Of a DNA stretch of 64,000 bases, positions 46,753 through 58,723 are shown piece after piece. The translations under genes and the position numbers were made by a program. The DNA lies in the NCBI GenBank assembly GCA_022495995.1, contig JAFEMH010000926.1, positions 496,001-560,000 of the forward strand. Reading direction: 5' to 3'. Each line of letters begins with the position of its first letter. Position 1 is the stretch's first letter. The stretch is from Adenophora triphylla var. japonica (Eukaryota; Streptophyta; Magnoliopsida; Asterales; Campanulaceae). Below the pieces are notes generated by a model. It had not been told where the DNA came from. It worked only from the letters and a program-made list of their open reading frames with translations, and ran no database searches.

Positions 46753-48965
46753 TCATTCATCACTACTTTTCGTGGAGTCCTCGACATCGTATTGATATCT
46801 TGGATCCAATAGATCCTCATCATAAGGCATGTCTTGTTGCCTTTTTTCCGCTCTAACCCAATCGCCAAGTAAAAGTTGATGTTCCAAGTTTTCACTTGTT
46901 AGTTGAGAACGTCTTTCATCCAAAACATTTCCACCAACGCTAAATGCCGATTCAACCGCCACCGTTGAAGCGGGAGAGGCTAATACTTCTTTAACAACTA
47001 TGGAAAGTATAGGATAAATGTCTTTCCTTCTTGACCACCATTGTAAAACATCAAATTCATTTGAATTTTGATCTTGATTTAATTCAAAGTTTGTAGTGAA
47101 ATAGGTTTCTAACTCCACGGGAAGGTTTGATGATGATGAAGATGAACCTCGAGAAGGACCATATTTTTTACTATATAAATTTGCAATAAAACTATATGGA
47201 TCCCCACTAGTAAAACTTGGTTGAGAAGTAGAGGAATCATATTCATGTTGTTGGCTTTGAGAAGTGTTTCCATATAAGACATTATACTCATTAAAAAGGT
47301 TAATCAAATCATTTTTTGTGTCATTAACAATAATTGACGGAAGTTCATAAATACCGTCACCATCGGGATATAATTTCATATAATAATAAGTTATAATGGA
47401 CTCTAAATCATCTAATTTAACTCGAGGATCTAATAACTTTGCAACCAAGAAAAGAGACGGAATAGTGTCAAAATATTTAAGCCACTTTTGTCTCATGTTA
47501 AAAATGCATTGTTTTAAAATAGGGCATTCTTTTAAATTGTCAAAAATAGTAACAATTGCAATACAATGCTCTAGCACCAAAACGGAAGTTGGATAATAAA
47601 CTCCCGAAAAAGCCAAAGTAGCGGTATTAAAAATCTTTAACAATTCACATAAATTAATGCATGCATTCCAATGATAAGTAAATAGAGGTTCATGATAGCC
47701 AATTGACATAAAAAATTGCGTTAGGAGATCTTTATAAGCAAAACCATCGCTTAACATTTTATAGGTGAAATTCCACCTAGTTGGAACATCGTAAGTAAAA
47801 TATTTGTCCGGCACATTTTTACTTCTTAAAAATCTTATCCATTTTTTTGTATTAGAATTTTTTTTTTGAAATAAATTGAAGAGCTCGTCTAATTGGCTTA
47901 ACATTAGTTTCTAATGCATCTAAACCATCTCTAACACATAAATTAATTATATGACATAAACATCTAATATGAAAAAACTTACCCCCAAGTGAGGGTTGAC
48001 AAACGGTAATTAAATCGGGCAAACTAACCGTATTAGCACTTGCGTTGTCAAATAAAATAGTAAATATTTTATTTAAAATATCATATTCAAGAAAAATCTC
48101 AAGCAATTTCGCACAAATATTTTCCGCGGAATGCGGTGGCTCAAAATCTTTGTAAGCAATTAATCTTTTTTGGATTTTCCATGAATTATCTATCCAATGG
48201 CAAGTAACGCCCAAATAAGTATTTCTTTGCCAATGATCACTCCAACCATCGGCACAAATTGAAACTTTATTTTCTAATTTTGATAAAACACCAATTAAAT
48301 CTTTTTATATTTTTGAACCACTCTAGTAATATCACATACGAGATTCGTACGTGGTACTCTCGTGGCGGCGGGGTTTAAAGAAAGGCGAGCAAAATTTTCA
48401 TAAAAATCACAATCCGCAAAATTAAAAGGAAGGCCTTTAACGCAAATAAATTTGGCTAGTTCATCCCTATAAACCCACTTGTCAAATTTAAAAAGGACGG
48501 AAGAAGGGGAAGACGAACCTTGTGCACCCGAACCCGAACTACGTTGAAATTGTAATTGAGTTTGCGGCGGAAATGCCAAGTTTCTCGGGATGTTTTGCCG
48601 CCAAATGCCCGTTGAGCGTCACATGCACTCCACCTCTTTTCCATGCGTAAGTCGCATTACAATAGTTGCAACATGCTCGAAAATTATAATCATCCTCGGC
48701 GGTAATTTTTCTTTTCTTTGAAATGGATGGCGAAGGTATCGGATTGTGGCTCTCTTTCTTGTCGTTGTCCCCGAGGACCCCGACCACCGACCACCTCCCC
48801 TAGCTCGGCTGCCCCTACCACTCCTAGCATTACCACTTTCAATTTCAACTTGTTCTTCTTCCTCATTTTGTTGAATATTTGGATTTTGATGATCAAAATC
48901 ATCGTTGGGGTGGAAGAATCAACAACGGACTTGCCTAAATTGCTTCTTCTTTGATTTGCAGCCAT
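46753..48965 (-). pseudogene. hAT transposase, frameshifted
   Basis: The protein starts MAANQRRSNLGKSVVDSS at 48965. A BED zinc finger follows (NYCNATYAWKRGGVH with GHLAAKH, about 48690-48590). Central RNase H-like core segments read FKFDKWVYRDELAKF and ILFDNASANTVSLPDL. The 383-codon C-terminal part (47904-46753) has YDVPTRWNFTYKM and the hAT dimerisation region (DVLQWWSRRKDIYPILS, then ASTVAVESAFSVGG). The frame is broken near 48880, 48575, 48300 and 47865; the last is in a run of A, where a sequencing slip is possible. The family cuts and pastes DNA in the nucleus. This copy looks inactive but is well preserved. Confidence 0.85.
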
Positions 48966-49309
48966 TTGTATAAGAGAAAATGAAGTTTGGAAACAAAACG
49001 GAGCTTAAAAATGGATGAAAATGGAGAAAAGCACTAATTTCGTTAGAAAACTAACTGAAAATGGAACAATATTTAACTGAAAATTGAATGAGGGTGAGAG
49101 TATATGTGAATATTTGAGAGTAGAAGAGAAAGAGTAGAGAGAAACAAGGTGGAAATAAAATGGGAGGAGGAGGGTGATATTTATAGTTAGTAAATTAGGC
49201 AAAAAAAACATTTTTTTTAAATTTTTACGCCCAATAACAAAATTAACGGCTAGTTTTTAAAAATAACGGCTAGTTTTTGAAAAAGTAGCCGTTGGAACAT
49301 GTTCTGGCG

Positions 49310-49605
49310 TTATGCTCGGCCGAGCACCTCATATGACTCGGCCGAGCAGAACCTTCGGTTTGTTAATAACAAACTGGAAGGTTCTGCTCGGCCGAGCAAC
49401 TCATATGACTCGGCCGAGCAAGTCAAAAACCGGCGGTTAACCGGGGGTTGACCGGTTTTTCAAAAATCTCAACCTTAATCGAACCGGCCAATAACCGGTT
49501 ACGGTTAGCCGGTTCCGGTTAACCGCCGTTGACCGGTTTTGACCGGTTTTGGCCGATTTTCAACCTCCCGGTTGATCGGTTCGGTTTATAAAATGGACAC
49601 GTCTA
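49310..49605. repeat. Right subterminal repeats of the hAT element
   Basis: Four CTCGGCCGAG palindromes (49315-49425) come before a CCGGTT/AACCGG-rich last 170 bp, mirroring the left end. They probably belong with the terminal inverted repeat as transposase recognition sequence. Confidence 0.65.
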
Positions 49606-49940
49606 CCCGCAAGCAACGTGCTCTTGCCTGCTCCACCACTGAGGTCGAGATTACTTGGGTTCGAAACCTGCATATTGAGCTCGATATTTCTCTTACTTTT
49701 TCGCCGGTTATATACTGTGATAACCTTGGTGCCATACTTATTCCGCAAACCTGGTTTTCCACTCTCGGATGAAATATGTGGCTCTCTCATTTCATTTGGT
49801 CCGTGAACAGGTTCAGTCTGGCTCTCTCCGTGTGCAGCACATTCTGGTAATGGCCAACTTGCTGATGTTCTGACAAAACCACTATCTCGTCTACGCTTCG
49901 ATCAACTCATTTCCAAGATTGGTCTTCTCCAAGGATCGTT
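49606..49940 (+). pseudogene. Copia-1 RNase H, right part
   Basis: Resuming after hAT, the sequence reads QRALACSTTEVEITWVRNL and YCDNLGAI, the copia RNase H C-terminal motifs. It is frameshifted near 49745. [14 protein letters not shown] sequence is recoverable only across frames. Copia-2 interrupts it at 49940; the 5 bp TCGTT are the target duplication. Confidence 0.8.
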
Positions 49941-51298
49941 TGTTAGTGTTATGCCATAGGCCTATGATTGATAGACTTATGTGTTGACATTATTTATTAT
50001 TATATGAGATGTTCATCATTTGATTATTATATGTTTTGTATATTTGTTTATAATAATCTCCGTCCCTAATTATTAAGAGAATAATTAGTATAATTGTCAA
50101 TGGATAATCATGTGATGATTATATGCATTGAGATGCACATTGAAATTATGGGTACTTGTTAGAGAACAAGTGACTGGACATGACCCGCATGAGATTTATG
50201 TCATGGTCAAATGTCATAATTAAATCTCATAAGGTTACTTCATTTAGTCCCTAGACCTGAGATTATCATGACCTTACATATGATGAAAGTCATGTTTGAT
50301 TTTAGTCAAACGGTATCTTAACACGATATCTATAAAGGCTATCTTTGGTATGATCAGATTCATGATGGGAAGGATGATAAGTCAAGATGGAGTTTGTCCC
50401 TCGGAAGAGAGATGTTTTGCTTGGGCCCCTCGATGAGTGATAATGATAAAAGTGTATGGCCGTACCCCAATATGATTGGAACTATCATTATACTCAAGAA
50501 TCGAGAAAGCATTGAACAAAGACAAGTTGACAAGGACCATGACTTGTGTTCAATATAACATCGTGAGACAAAGGGAGAAATGGAAGTACACCATTGGAAA
50601 CGTGAACTCTTACGTTATATTATTTGGGTAGACATAATGGCTTGCTAGAGTCCGCTTATGTCTTATGAGATTCGATATGATCGAACTCATTGCCAACATA
50701 ATATAATCCTATTGGGTCACACACAACTAGAATGAATTGGTTAAACCAAAGGAAGAATGATTGAGAGTTTTACGTAATCGGCTACCTTTGTCACGCGACA
50801 TACTTAGCCATGTGGCTGAGTATACCGCGCGATATAATAAGCCACCAGACGCGGATTGACAGCCTGGTCTCCTAATTCGATTAGGAAACATGTTCATGCT
50901 AATGTAGTATAAATATGAGAGGTCTGTCAACCCTAATTGTCTAGCCGAAATTTTCAAGCAAAATTCACAACAAAATACTCTCAATATTCTTCAAGTTTTT
51001 GATCTAGCAATCATCAAGAAATCGTTCTTGAATTCATTCAAAGGTGTGGATACCGAAAGAGGGTCTTCGCTCGTTCATCGATCAAGGCCTAGAGTTCAAG
51101 CAAGTTGAAGAACGAAGTTTGTGATTCGATATCACATAATCAAATCGTTCGATAGCTCAAGAACGGAAAGCGTTCAAGGTTGGTATAATTCTATCTCATA
51201 GAAATTTAAATTAATTGTATAGAACGGATCCTAGGGCTTCTTGGGTTTTATGTTTTTAATGCTTTATTCCGCTGCGCATGGACCCGTAAAACCCAACA
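49941..51298 (+). repeat. 5' LTR of Copia-2
   Basis: It is 1,358 bp, TG...CA. It is near-identical to the 3' LTR; early differences include GCCATAGGCCTATG here against GTCCTAGGCCGATG there. Confidence 0.92.
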
Positions 51299-51299
51299 G

Positions 51300-51312
51300 T
51301 GGTATCAGAGCC
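51300..51312 (+). other. Primer binding site of Copia-2
   Basis: TGGTATCAGAGCC lies one base after the 5' LTR. It is the perfect initiator tRNA-Met type site of copia elements. Confidence 0.9.
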
Positions 51313-52101
51313 CCATTCGTATGATTAAGTTTGAATTAACATGCTAGATTTAAGATATAAATTGTTTATATGCTTATTGCATGTTTTTGTATGCGATAGA
51401 ATTTTTGATTGTTTATGTGAAACAATATGAAAATCGTTTTCGAATTATGTTGAATTAAATCTGTAAAAGGGTTGTTTTATATGATTTAATTGTCATGTGA
51501 TCTGAATTGATTGAAATCTGGAAGTTCTGCGAACTGGCTGCTTAGGTCGCGCGACATAGTAAGCCGTATGTGGAAATCTGGTAATCTGGCTAGTTATGTC
51601 ACGCGACAAATCTAGCCCTCTGGCTGATGTTGTCACGCGACATAATAAGCCAAATCTGGACAGAATCAGTTTGTTTAATTTTTCTGCTATTCTGTGATTG
51701 TGTTTACAATCTGATATGTTGATATGATAATCTGGATGCTATAAAGTTAAGTTTATAAGGCTATGCTAGATTGATTGATTGTTTATGCATGCTTAGTTAA
51801 TTAAAATATGATTTTAACAATTATTGCGATGCATGTTTTATTTGTTCTTACATGCTAAGAATTTTAATTAGATGTTTAGTTGAAACATGATATTATAGTT
51901 TCCTAATATGTTTAGATTTATACATTGTAAATTTTGGATTTTATGATTGTTTATGGAAACAAGTCATAATTATGCGAAATTTAAAAGGAAACTGATTGTT
52001 TATAAAAGGTAGTGATTATGTTGCCAAATCAGAGCTGATTTCTAATTGTGCATGTCTAGGAGAGTTCTGTCTAAGGAAGAGTTGGTACTTAAGTAGTCCT
52101 T
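51313..52101 (+). other. Non-coding leader of Copia-2 where gag would be
   Basis: This AT-rich sequence has no gag domain or CCHC knuckle. It contains repeats of the form TCGCGCGACATA/TCACGCGACA with AAGCC, also seen in the LTR (about 50790-50850). The gag-protease segment is deleted or replaced. Confidence 0.6.
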
Positions 52102-53153
52102 GTGGCTCACCTATCTTCCTGGGAACTTACCTGGTGCATGATTATGACTATCTTTGCTGATATGCTTATAATCTACCTTAATGATGTCTATAACATTAAC
52201 AAGAAATCTAAACCCAATGATGTAAATCACACTTACTTATGGCATTGTCGTCTTGGCCATTTAAACGAGAAACGCATTTCTAAACTCCACAAAGATGGAT
52301 TTTTGAACTCACATGATTATGAATCTTATGAGACATGCGAATCTTGTTTACTTGGCAAGATGACCAAGGACCCATTTACCAAAACCGATGAAAGGGCGGG
52401 CGACTTATTAGGACTCATACATACCGATGTATGTGGGCCTATGAGTAGCGATGCTAGGGGAGGATTTCGGTACTTCATAACATTCACTGATGATTATAGT
52501 AGATTTGGATATGTTTATCTAATGAAACATAAAAGTGAATTGTTTGAGATATTTAGAATATTTCAAAATGAGGTGCAAAATCAACTTGGCAAAACTATTA
52601 AGGTACTTCGATCCGATCGAGGTGGTGAATATTTGAGCCAAGAATTTGACAATCATCTTAAGAGTTGTGGAATCGCTTTGAACTCTCTCCACCCGGAACA
52701 CCACAATGGAATGGTGTGTCTGAAAGGAGGAATAGAACTTTGTTGGACATGGTTCGTTCTATGATGAGTCAAGTTGAGCTTCCTTTATTCTTTTGGGGAC
52801 ATGCACTAGAAACTGCTGCTTTCACTATAAACAGAGTTCCTGCCAAATCGGTTCAAAAGACCCCATATGAGATGTGGCATGGAAGAAAACCTAGTTTGTC
52901 TTTCATGAAGATTTGGGGTTGCGATGCATATGTCAAGAAGTTAACTTCTGACAAGCTAGCACCTAAGTCTGATAAATGTGTTTTCGTGGGTTATCCTAAG
53001 GAAATCAAAGGATACTATTTCTACAACCGAAACGAGAACAAAGTGTTTGTTGCTCGAAATGGTACTTTCTTAGAAAAGGAGTTTCTTCGCAAAGGAACCA
53101 GTGGGAGTAAAATAGATCTCGAAGAAATTCGAGAACCCGAAAACAACATTTAA
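52102..53153 (+). pseudogene. Copia-2 integrase
   Basis: It starts with the HHCC region (YLWHCRLGHLNEKRI, CESCLLGKM). The DDE core follows: HTDVCGPMSS, FTDDYSRFGYVYL and VLRSDRGGEYLSQEF, both Asp being present. One frameshift near 52690 moves PQWNGVSERRNRTL (catalytic Glu) into the next frame. The C-terminal part reads WGCDAYVKKL and KCVFVGYPKEIKGYYFYN. It ends in a TAA at 53151-53153, in frame with the RT part. Confidence 0.85.
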
Positions 53154-53156
53154 CCG

Positions 53157-54150
53157 ATGGTAGAGACTGAACCAAGTTCACAAAGAATTGTGAAACCGGT
53201 TCAAGATGCACAAGTTCTTCGCCGAAGTGGTAGGTCACGATCCGAACCCGAGAGATATGGATTTCTCGTTACGGAAAGTGATGAAGTAGAGTTAATCGAA
53301 AACGATGAACCTACTTGCTATCAAGAAGCGATGTCCGCTCCTGATTCGGAAAAATGGCAAGAGGCCATGAAGTCCGAATTACAATCCATGGCTGATAATC
53401 AAGTTTGGAACTTGATTGATCCACCCGAAGGTGTAAAAATCATAGGGTGCAAATGGGTCTTCAAGAAGAAGATCGACATGGATGGGAAGGTACACACCTA
53501 CAAGGCTAGGCTAGTAGCTAAGGGATATAGGCAGATTCATGGCATAGACTATGATGAAACCTTCTCGCCTGTAGCTATGCTTAAGTCTATTAGAATTTTA
53601 ATTGTCATAGCCGCATATTATGACTATGAGATATGGCAAATGGATGTCAAAACAACTTTCCTTAATGGGAATTTACTTGAGGATGTATACATGATACAAC
53701 CTGAAGGTTTTGTCAGTCCAGAAAATTCTAACAAGGTGTGTAAGTTGCAGAAATCCATTTATGAATTGAAGCAAGCTTCTAGGAGTTGGAATCAACGTTT
53801 TGATGAAGCAATCAAGGAATTTGGCTTTATCAAAAACGAAGATGAACCTTGTGTATACAAGAAAATTAGTGGGAGCGTAGCACTATTTTTAGTGTTGTAT
53901 GTCGACGATATCTTACTCATTGGAAATGACATTTCTGCACTACAGATTGTTAAGTCTTGGTTAGGAAAGTGTTTTTCAATGAAAGATATGGGCGAAGCCG
54001 CATATATCCTTGGTATCAAGATCCATAGAGATAGATCCAAGAGAATGATTGGTTTAAGTCAAAATACTTACATTGACAAAGTTCTTAGAAGATTCCAAAT
54101 GAAAATTCTAAAAGAGGAAACTTGCCAATGTTACATGGTATATCTCTTAG
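53157..54150 (+). pseudogene. Copia-2 reverse transcriptase
   Basis: It continues in the same frame as the integrase end after one stop codon. Landmarks are CYQEAMSAPDSEKWQEAM, GCKWVFKKKIDMDG, ARLVAKGYRQIHGIDYDET, MDVKTTFLNGNL and LYVDDILLIGND with catalytic YVDD (about 53898). A frameshift near 54115 ends it before RNase H. Most of the domain is intact. Confidence 0.88.
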
Positions 54151-54890
54151 CAAGAATCAAAGTCCTAAGACTAATGATGAGCGAAAGAGAATGAATGGTA
54201 TTCCATATGCTTCGGCAATTGGGTCTATCATGTATGCTATGTTATGTACTAGACCCGATGTCTCGTGTGCTCTAAGTATGACGAGTAGGTACCAATCGGA
54301 TCCCGGCGAACCACATTGGATAGCGATCCAAGAATATCCTTAAGTACTTACGAAGAACTAAGGATGTATTCTTGGTCTTTGGAGGAATGGAAGAAGATCT
54401 TGTAGTAAAAGGCTACACGGATGCTAGCTTCCAAACCGACAAAGATGATTTTAGATCGCAGTCTGGATTTTTGTTTACGCTTAATGGAGGCACTGTGAGT
54501 TGGAAAAGTTCCAAGCAAAGTACCGTCGCTGATTCTACAACCGAAGCTGAGTACATAGCGGCATCCGATGCAGCTAAGGAAGCAGTTTGGATCAAAAAGT
54601 TCATTAGTAATTTGAAAGTCGTTCCAAGCATCAGAGATCCTATTGAACTTTACTGTGATAACAATGGTGCCATTGTACAAGCAAAGAAACCAAGGTCACA
54701 CCAGAGATCCAAACACATACTTCGACGTTTCCACATTATCCGTGAGATATGTGAAAGGGGAGACGTAAAGATATGCAGAGTAGACACTGATGACAACGTG
54801 GCGGACCCATTAACTAAGGCTCTCCCGCAAGCTAAGCATGATGGTCATGTTAGGTCCATGGGTATTCGATACATGGTAGATTGGGCCTAG
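54151..54890 (+). pseudogene. Copia-2 RNase H
   Basis: The segment MYAMLCTRPDVSCALSM is followed by a frame change near 54340. The RNase H core follows: GYTDASFQTDKDDFRSQSGF (Asp), STTEAEYIAASDAAKEAVW (Glu), ELYCDNNGAI (Asp) and NVADPLTKALPQ (last Asp). It ends near the PPT. All four acidic positions remain. Confidence 0.88.
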
Positions 54891-54892
54891 TG

Positions 54893-54904
54893 CAAGTGGG
54901 AGAC
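54893..54904 (+). other. Polypurine tract of Copia-2
   Basis: CAAGTGGGAGAC abuts the 3' LTR start TGTTAG at 54905. This is the usual copia arrangement. Confidence 0.75.
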
Positions 54905-56260
54905 TGTTAGTGTTATGTCCTAGGCCGATGATTGATAGACTTATGTGTTGACATTATTTATTATTATATGAGATGTTCATCATTTGATTATTATATTTTT
55001 GTATATTTGTTTATAATAATCTTCGCCCCTAATTATTAAGAGAATAATTAGTATAATTGTCAATGGATAATCATGTGATGATTATATGCATTGAGATGCA
55101 CATTGAAATTATGGGTACTTGTTAGAGAACAAGTGACTGGACATGACCGGCATGAGATTTATGTCATGGTCAAATGTCATAATTAAATCTCATAAGGTTA
55201 CTTCATTTAGTCCCTAGACCTGAGATTATCATGACCTTACATATGATGAAAGTCATGTTTGATTTTAGTCAAACAGTATCTTAACACGATATCTATAAAG
55301 GCTATCTTTGGCATGATCGGATTCATGATGGGAAGGATGATAAGTCAAGATGGAATTTGTCCCTCGGAAGAGAGATGTTTTGCTTGGGCCCCTCGATGAG
55401 TGATAATGATGAAAGTGTATGGTCGTACCCCAATATGATTGGAACTATCATTATACTCAAGAATCGAGAAAGCATTGAACAAAGACAAGTTGACAAGGAC
55501 CATGACTTGTGTTTAATATAACATCTTGAGACAAAGGGAGAAATGGAAGTACACCATTGGAAATGTGAACTCTTACATTATATTATTTGGGTAGACATAA
55601 TGGCTTGCTAGAGTCCGCTTATGTCTTATGAGTTTCGATATGATCGAACTCATTGTCAACATAATATAATCCTATTGAGTCACACACAACTAGAATGAAT
55701 TGGTTAAACCAAAGGAAGAATGATTGAGAGTTTCTGTAACTGGCTACCTTTGTCACGCGACATACTTAGCCATGTGGCTGAGTATACCGCGCAACATAAT
55801 AAGCCACCAGACGCGGATTGACAGCCTGGTCTCCTAATTCGATTAGGAAACATATTCATGCTAATGTAGTATAAATATGAGAGGTCTGTCAACCCTAATT
55901 GTCTAGCCGAAATTTTCAAGCAAAATTCACAACAAAATACTCTCAATATTTTTCAAGGTTTTGATCTAGCAATCATCAAGAAATCGTTCTTGAATTCATT
56001 CAAAGGTGTGGATACCGAAAGAGGATCTTCGCTCGTTCATCGATCAAGGCCTAGAGTTCAAGCAAGTTGAAGAACGAAGTTTGTGATTCGATATCACATA
56101 ATCAAATCGTTCGATAGCTCAAGAACGGAAAGCGTTCAAGGTTGGTATAATTCTATCTCATAGGAATTTAAAATAATTGTATAGAACGGATCCTAGAGCT
56201 TCTTGGATTTTATGTTTTTAATGCTTTATTCCGCTGCGCATGAACGCGTAAAACCCAACA
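54905..56260 (+). repeat. 3' LTR of Copia-2
   Basis: It is 1,356 bp with boundaries as in the 5' LTR, followed by TCGTT. Direct reading shows only scattered differences from the 5' LTR. Confidence 0.92.
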
Positions 56261-56443
56261 TCGTTCATCTTGCGGGGGCGTATTAAGGATATTAAGGAAT
56301 CTCCTCCTAAAGTTTCCTAAAGTTATTTGTTTGACTTTCTCTATATTATTCCTTGTCAACATCCTCATGTATTTAGATTAGGCAACTAAATATTTGTATT
56401 GTGATTAGAATAAGGAAACTCCTTCTCCTTATTAGAATAGGTA

Positions 56444-58623
56444 TGTGACGACCCCAACCCTAGGCACTAATTTTAAATATTATATTATATGCTTTTAATA
56501 ATTTTGTTAAGTTTATGTGTTCAATTATGTCTTTAAATTCTTAAATTAAGATAATTTGGGTGAGAAGTAAATTTAGAATCTTTTAAGAATTTATTGGATA
56601 TTAAATAAGAACCTTGGAGAAATAATAAAAAATGGAAATTAGATAAATAGTAAAAGGAGGTTAAATGGGTAGGATGAAGTATTAGGATAAGGGTTAATTT
56701 TTGTTTAAGGTGAAAGCCTTTATTCTCTAGATATTTTTGGTGGGGGGCCAAAATCTTAGTTTTTCCCTAACCTTGCCAAGTGTCACCTCCCCTCTTCTTC
56801 CTCCTTACTCTTACTCCCTCCTTCATTCATCTCATACTTCCCTAGAGAAAGCCTTAGAAACCTCCATTGAAGCTCCCAACTCCAAGTCTTGAAGCTAGCC
56901 CATTTCTCCACCATTTTCAAGTTCAAGAGCATTTTGAGGTTGGATCATCTAGAGGATCAAATCAAGCTAAAAAGATCAACCTTCCATCCTAAAAACCTAA
57001 GGTGAGTTGTTATGATTCCCTTCTTCTACTTGTTAAGCAGGCTCTTTAAATGTTACCCTTGTTCTTATGATGTTTATTTCATGCCTTGAAAACTTTAATG
57101 GGAGTTGGATGATTGATAAATGAGATTGGTTGAAGTTAAGGTTCAAGGGAGATAATCTAGAGGATTTAAAATGGGTGGAATTTGTAGTGATAAATAATCT
57201 AGAATTACTTTGTTTTGGGTTTACATGTTTTGTGTGAAACTTGGTAAAGCTAAGGTACCCTTTGGTGTTCTTGTAATAAGCATTGTTAGAAGGAAGAGAA
57301 AACTAGGTATAAAAAGGGTGAAAATCTGAGAATGGGCTGGGAGGAGGCTTGGGCGGTCGTCCATGGGGGACTTGAGCGGCCGCCCATCACGCCAGTAACT
57401 TCCCTTTCCCTTGAAAATCCTCTTGGGCGGTCGCCCAAGAGGTGTGGGCGGTCGCCCATCATGGCAGAAACTGATATCCCCTTTGAAAATCCACTTGGGC
57501 GGTCGCCCAAGTGGTATGGGCGATCGCCCAAGACCCCTGAACCAACTTTTAAATCTGAACTAGAATTGTTTAGCAAGTTGTTTGACCTCTTATAAATTGT
57601 GACTCCCACTTGATAAATTGAGCTTGAACCTTCATTGAGGCCTTGTATCGTTGTATATGGAATATGTAGGATGGGTTAATGATACCTCGTTTCCTTACTT
57701 GATATTATATACATTGTTGATGTTGTTTAGTGTATTCATAAATTGTTGCACTTAATATTGATTGGGCATGAGTATATATTACCATGTGGCTATTGTTTAT
57801 CCCTTTTGTGGATTTTATTTCAAGTAACTATTATGTGCTTGATAATTTGTTAATCAGCTGATATTGGGGATATAACATAATACGATCAATTATGGAAGTG
57901 TGACCTAATGTGATCGGATTATGTTATATCTGTGATCGTCCCTCCCCGTGTGGCCAGGTTGGGGTTATAGCATCTGTATTGAGCCAAAAGCCTTACAGAG
58001 TTGCTACTATCTTATTTGGTTCCCTGAAAAATGGGTCTTATAAGATGTGAGTATTGCTTAAGCAGCTCACTTAAGATTAGAGTATTATTATACTCAATGT
58101 TGTACGACTATTGTTCAGACGGGAAAAGGTAAACCAAGGTAACGTAAGGTGTGTACAGCTTTTCCAACGTGTTATGTGTTGCATCTATTTGGCATATTGT
58201 TGTATTCATAATAGCTTGCTGAGATTTATTCTCACCCCTCTCCCTTTAATGTTTTAGATCCCGAGACAGGCGGACCGGCCAAGTAAGGACGGAGAGGAGT
58301 TTGGAAGTAAACTTTTGGGTATTGTCGGGGTATGTATAGGTTGGCGTATAAAATGTATTTTGGTAATTCCTTCATGGAGTTTGTAATTATAAACTTTAAT
58401 TTTTACGTCATAACCTTAATCTTTTGTAACTAAACAGTGTTCGCTTTCAAAGTTGGTCAACTCCTCCTCCAATGTGAAGTGGAGTAGAGTTCTTTTGAAA
58501 TGTTATGTTATTAATGTTTATGTTTGAAAGTCAAAGCAAAGTTTTAAAAGTTTAGTGTATTTGAGTTAGATTGAGGACGCTCCAGCTCGGGACACGTGTA
58601 GGTTTCGGGTCGGGGTCCTCACA
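56444..58623 (+). mobile_element. Gypsy solo LTR related to the array LTRs, opposite orientation
   Basis: It is 2,180 bp, TG...CA, with target duplication AGGTA (56439-56443 and 58624-58628). The start TGTGACGACCCCAACCCTAG and the following ~80 bp resemble the array LTR start, and the end CGGGGTCCTCACA resembles the array end. It carries the same GGGCGGTCGCCC cluster at 57350-57535. There is no internal region, so it was left by LTR-LTR recombination. Confidence 0.88.
57350..57535 (+). repeat. GGGCGGTCGCCC palindrome cluster in the solo LTR
   Basis: CTTGGGCGGTCGCCCAAG occurs at 57422-57439 and 57494-57511, with further variants around them. In LTR coordinates the cluster starts about 0.9 kb from the LTR start, the same place as in the array LTRs. 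A chance 87-codon frame (LGRSPK repeats) runs across it. Confidence 0.6.
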
Positions 58624-58723
58624 AGGTAGATTAGAATAAGGAAACTTCTTCTCCTTGTTAAAATAGAATGATTAGAATAAGAAAACTCCTTCTCCTTATT
58701 AGAATAGGACTCTCTCTTGTATA

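Larger units (their letters stand above)
45880..49605 (-). mobile_element. hAT transposon with 8-bp target duplication
   Basis: The 3,726-bp element is flanked by CCCGCAAG (45872-45879 and 49606-49613). The termini are short inverted repeats: TAGACGTGGCC at the left and the complement of TAGACGTGTCC at the right. Subterminal zones are rich in CCGGTT and in CTCGGCCGAG palindromes. A broken Ac-like transposase is on the minus strand. The 8-bp TSD, BED finger and hAT dimerisation domain together identify the superfamily. Confidence 0.92.
49941..56260 (+). mobile_element. Copia-2: young Ty1/copia element lacking gag and protease
   Basis: The 6,320-bp element has target duplication TCGTT at 49936-49940 and 56261-56265. 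The LTRs start TGTTAGTGTTATG and end AAACCCAACA. The internal 3.6 kb holds a non-coding leader, integrase, RT and RNase H. LTRs differ by only scattered substitutions, so the insertion is recent. The pol motifs and 1.36-kb LTR suggest a Tork/Angela-like lineage, which is uncertain. Confidence 0.92.
16281..58720 (+). mobile_element. Copia-1: old Ty1/copia element hosting four later insertions
   Basis: The 5' LTR is at 16281-16524 and the 3' LTR starts at 56281, both opening TATTAAGGATATTAAGGAAT. Host fragments between insertions are 16525-16558, 42687-45879, 49614-49935 and 56266-56280. Joined in order they give PBS, truncated gag, protease, integrase, RT, RNase H and a PPT (CTTGCGGGGGCG). The insertions are a gypsy array (16559-42681), hAT (45880-49605), Copia-2 (49941-56260) and a solo LTR inside the 3' LTR (56444-58623). 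The short LTR and pol sequence suggest an Ale/Ivana-like lineage, which is uncertain. Its right edge is lost in a MITE. Confidence 0.8.
56281..58720 (+). repeat. 3' LTR of Copia-1, split by a solo LTR and cut by a MITE
   Basis: The left part is 56281-56443 and the right part is about 58629-58720. It starts TATTAAGGATATTAAGG right after PPT CTTGCGGGGGCG. Compared with the 5' LTR it has an extra segment (near 56370-56405). Its last 60 bp are missing beyond TCTCTCTTGTA. Confidence 0.75.
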
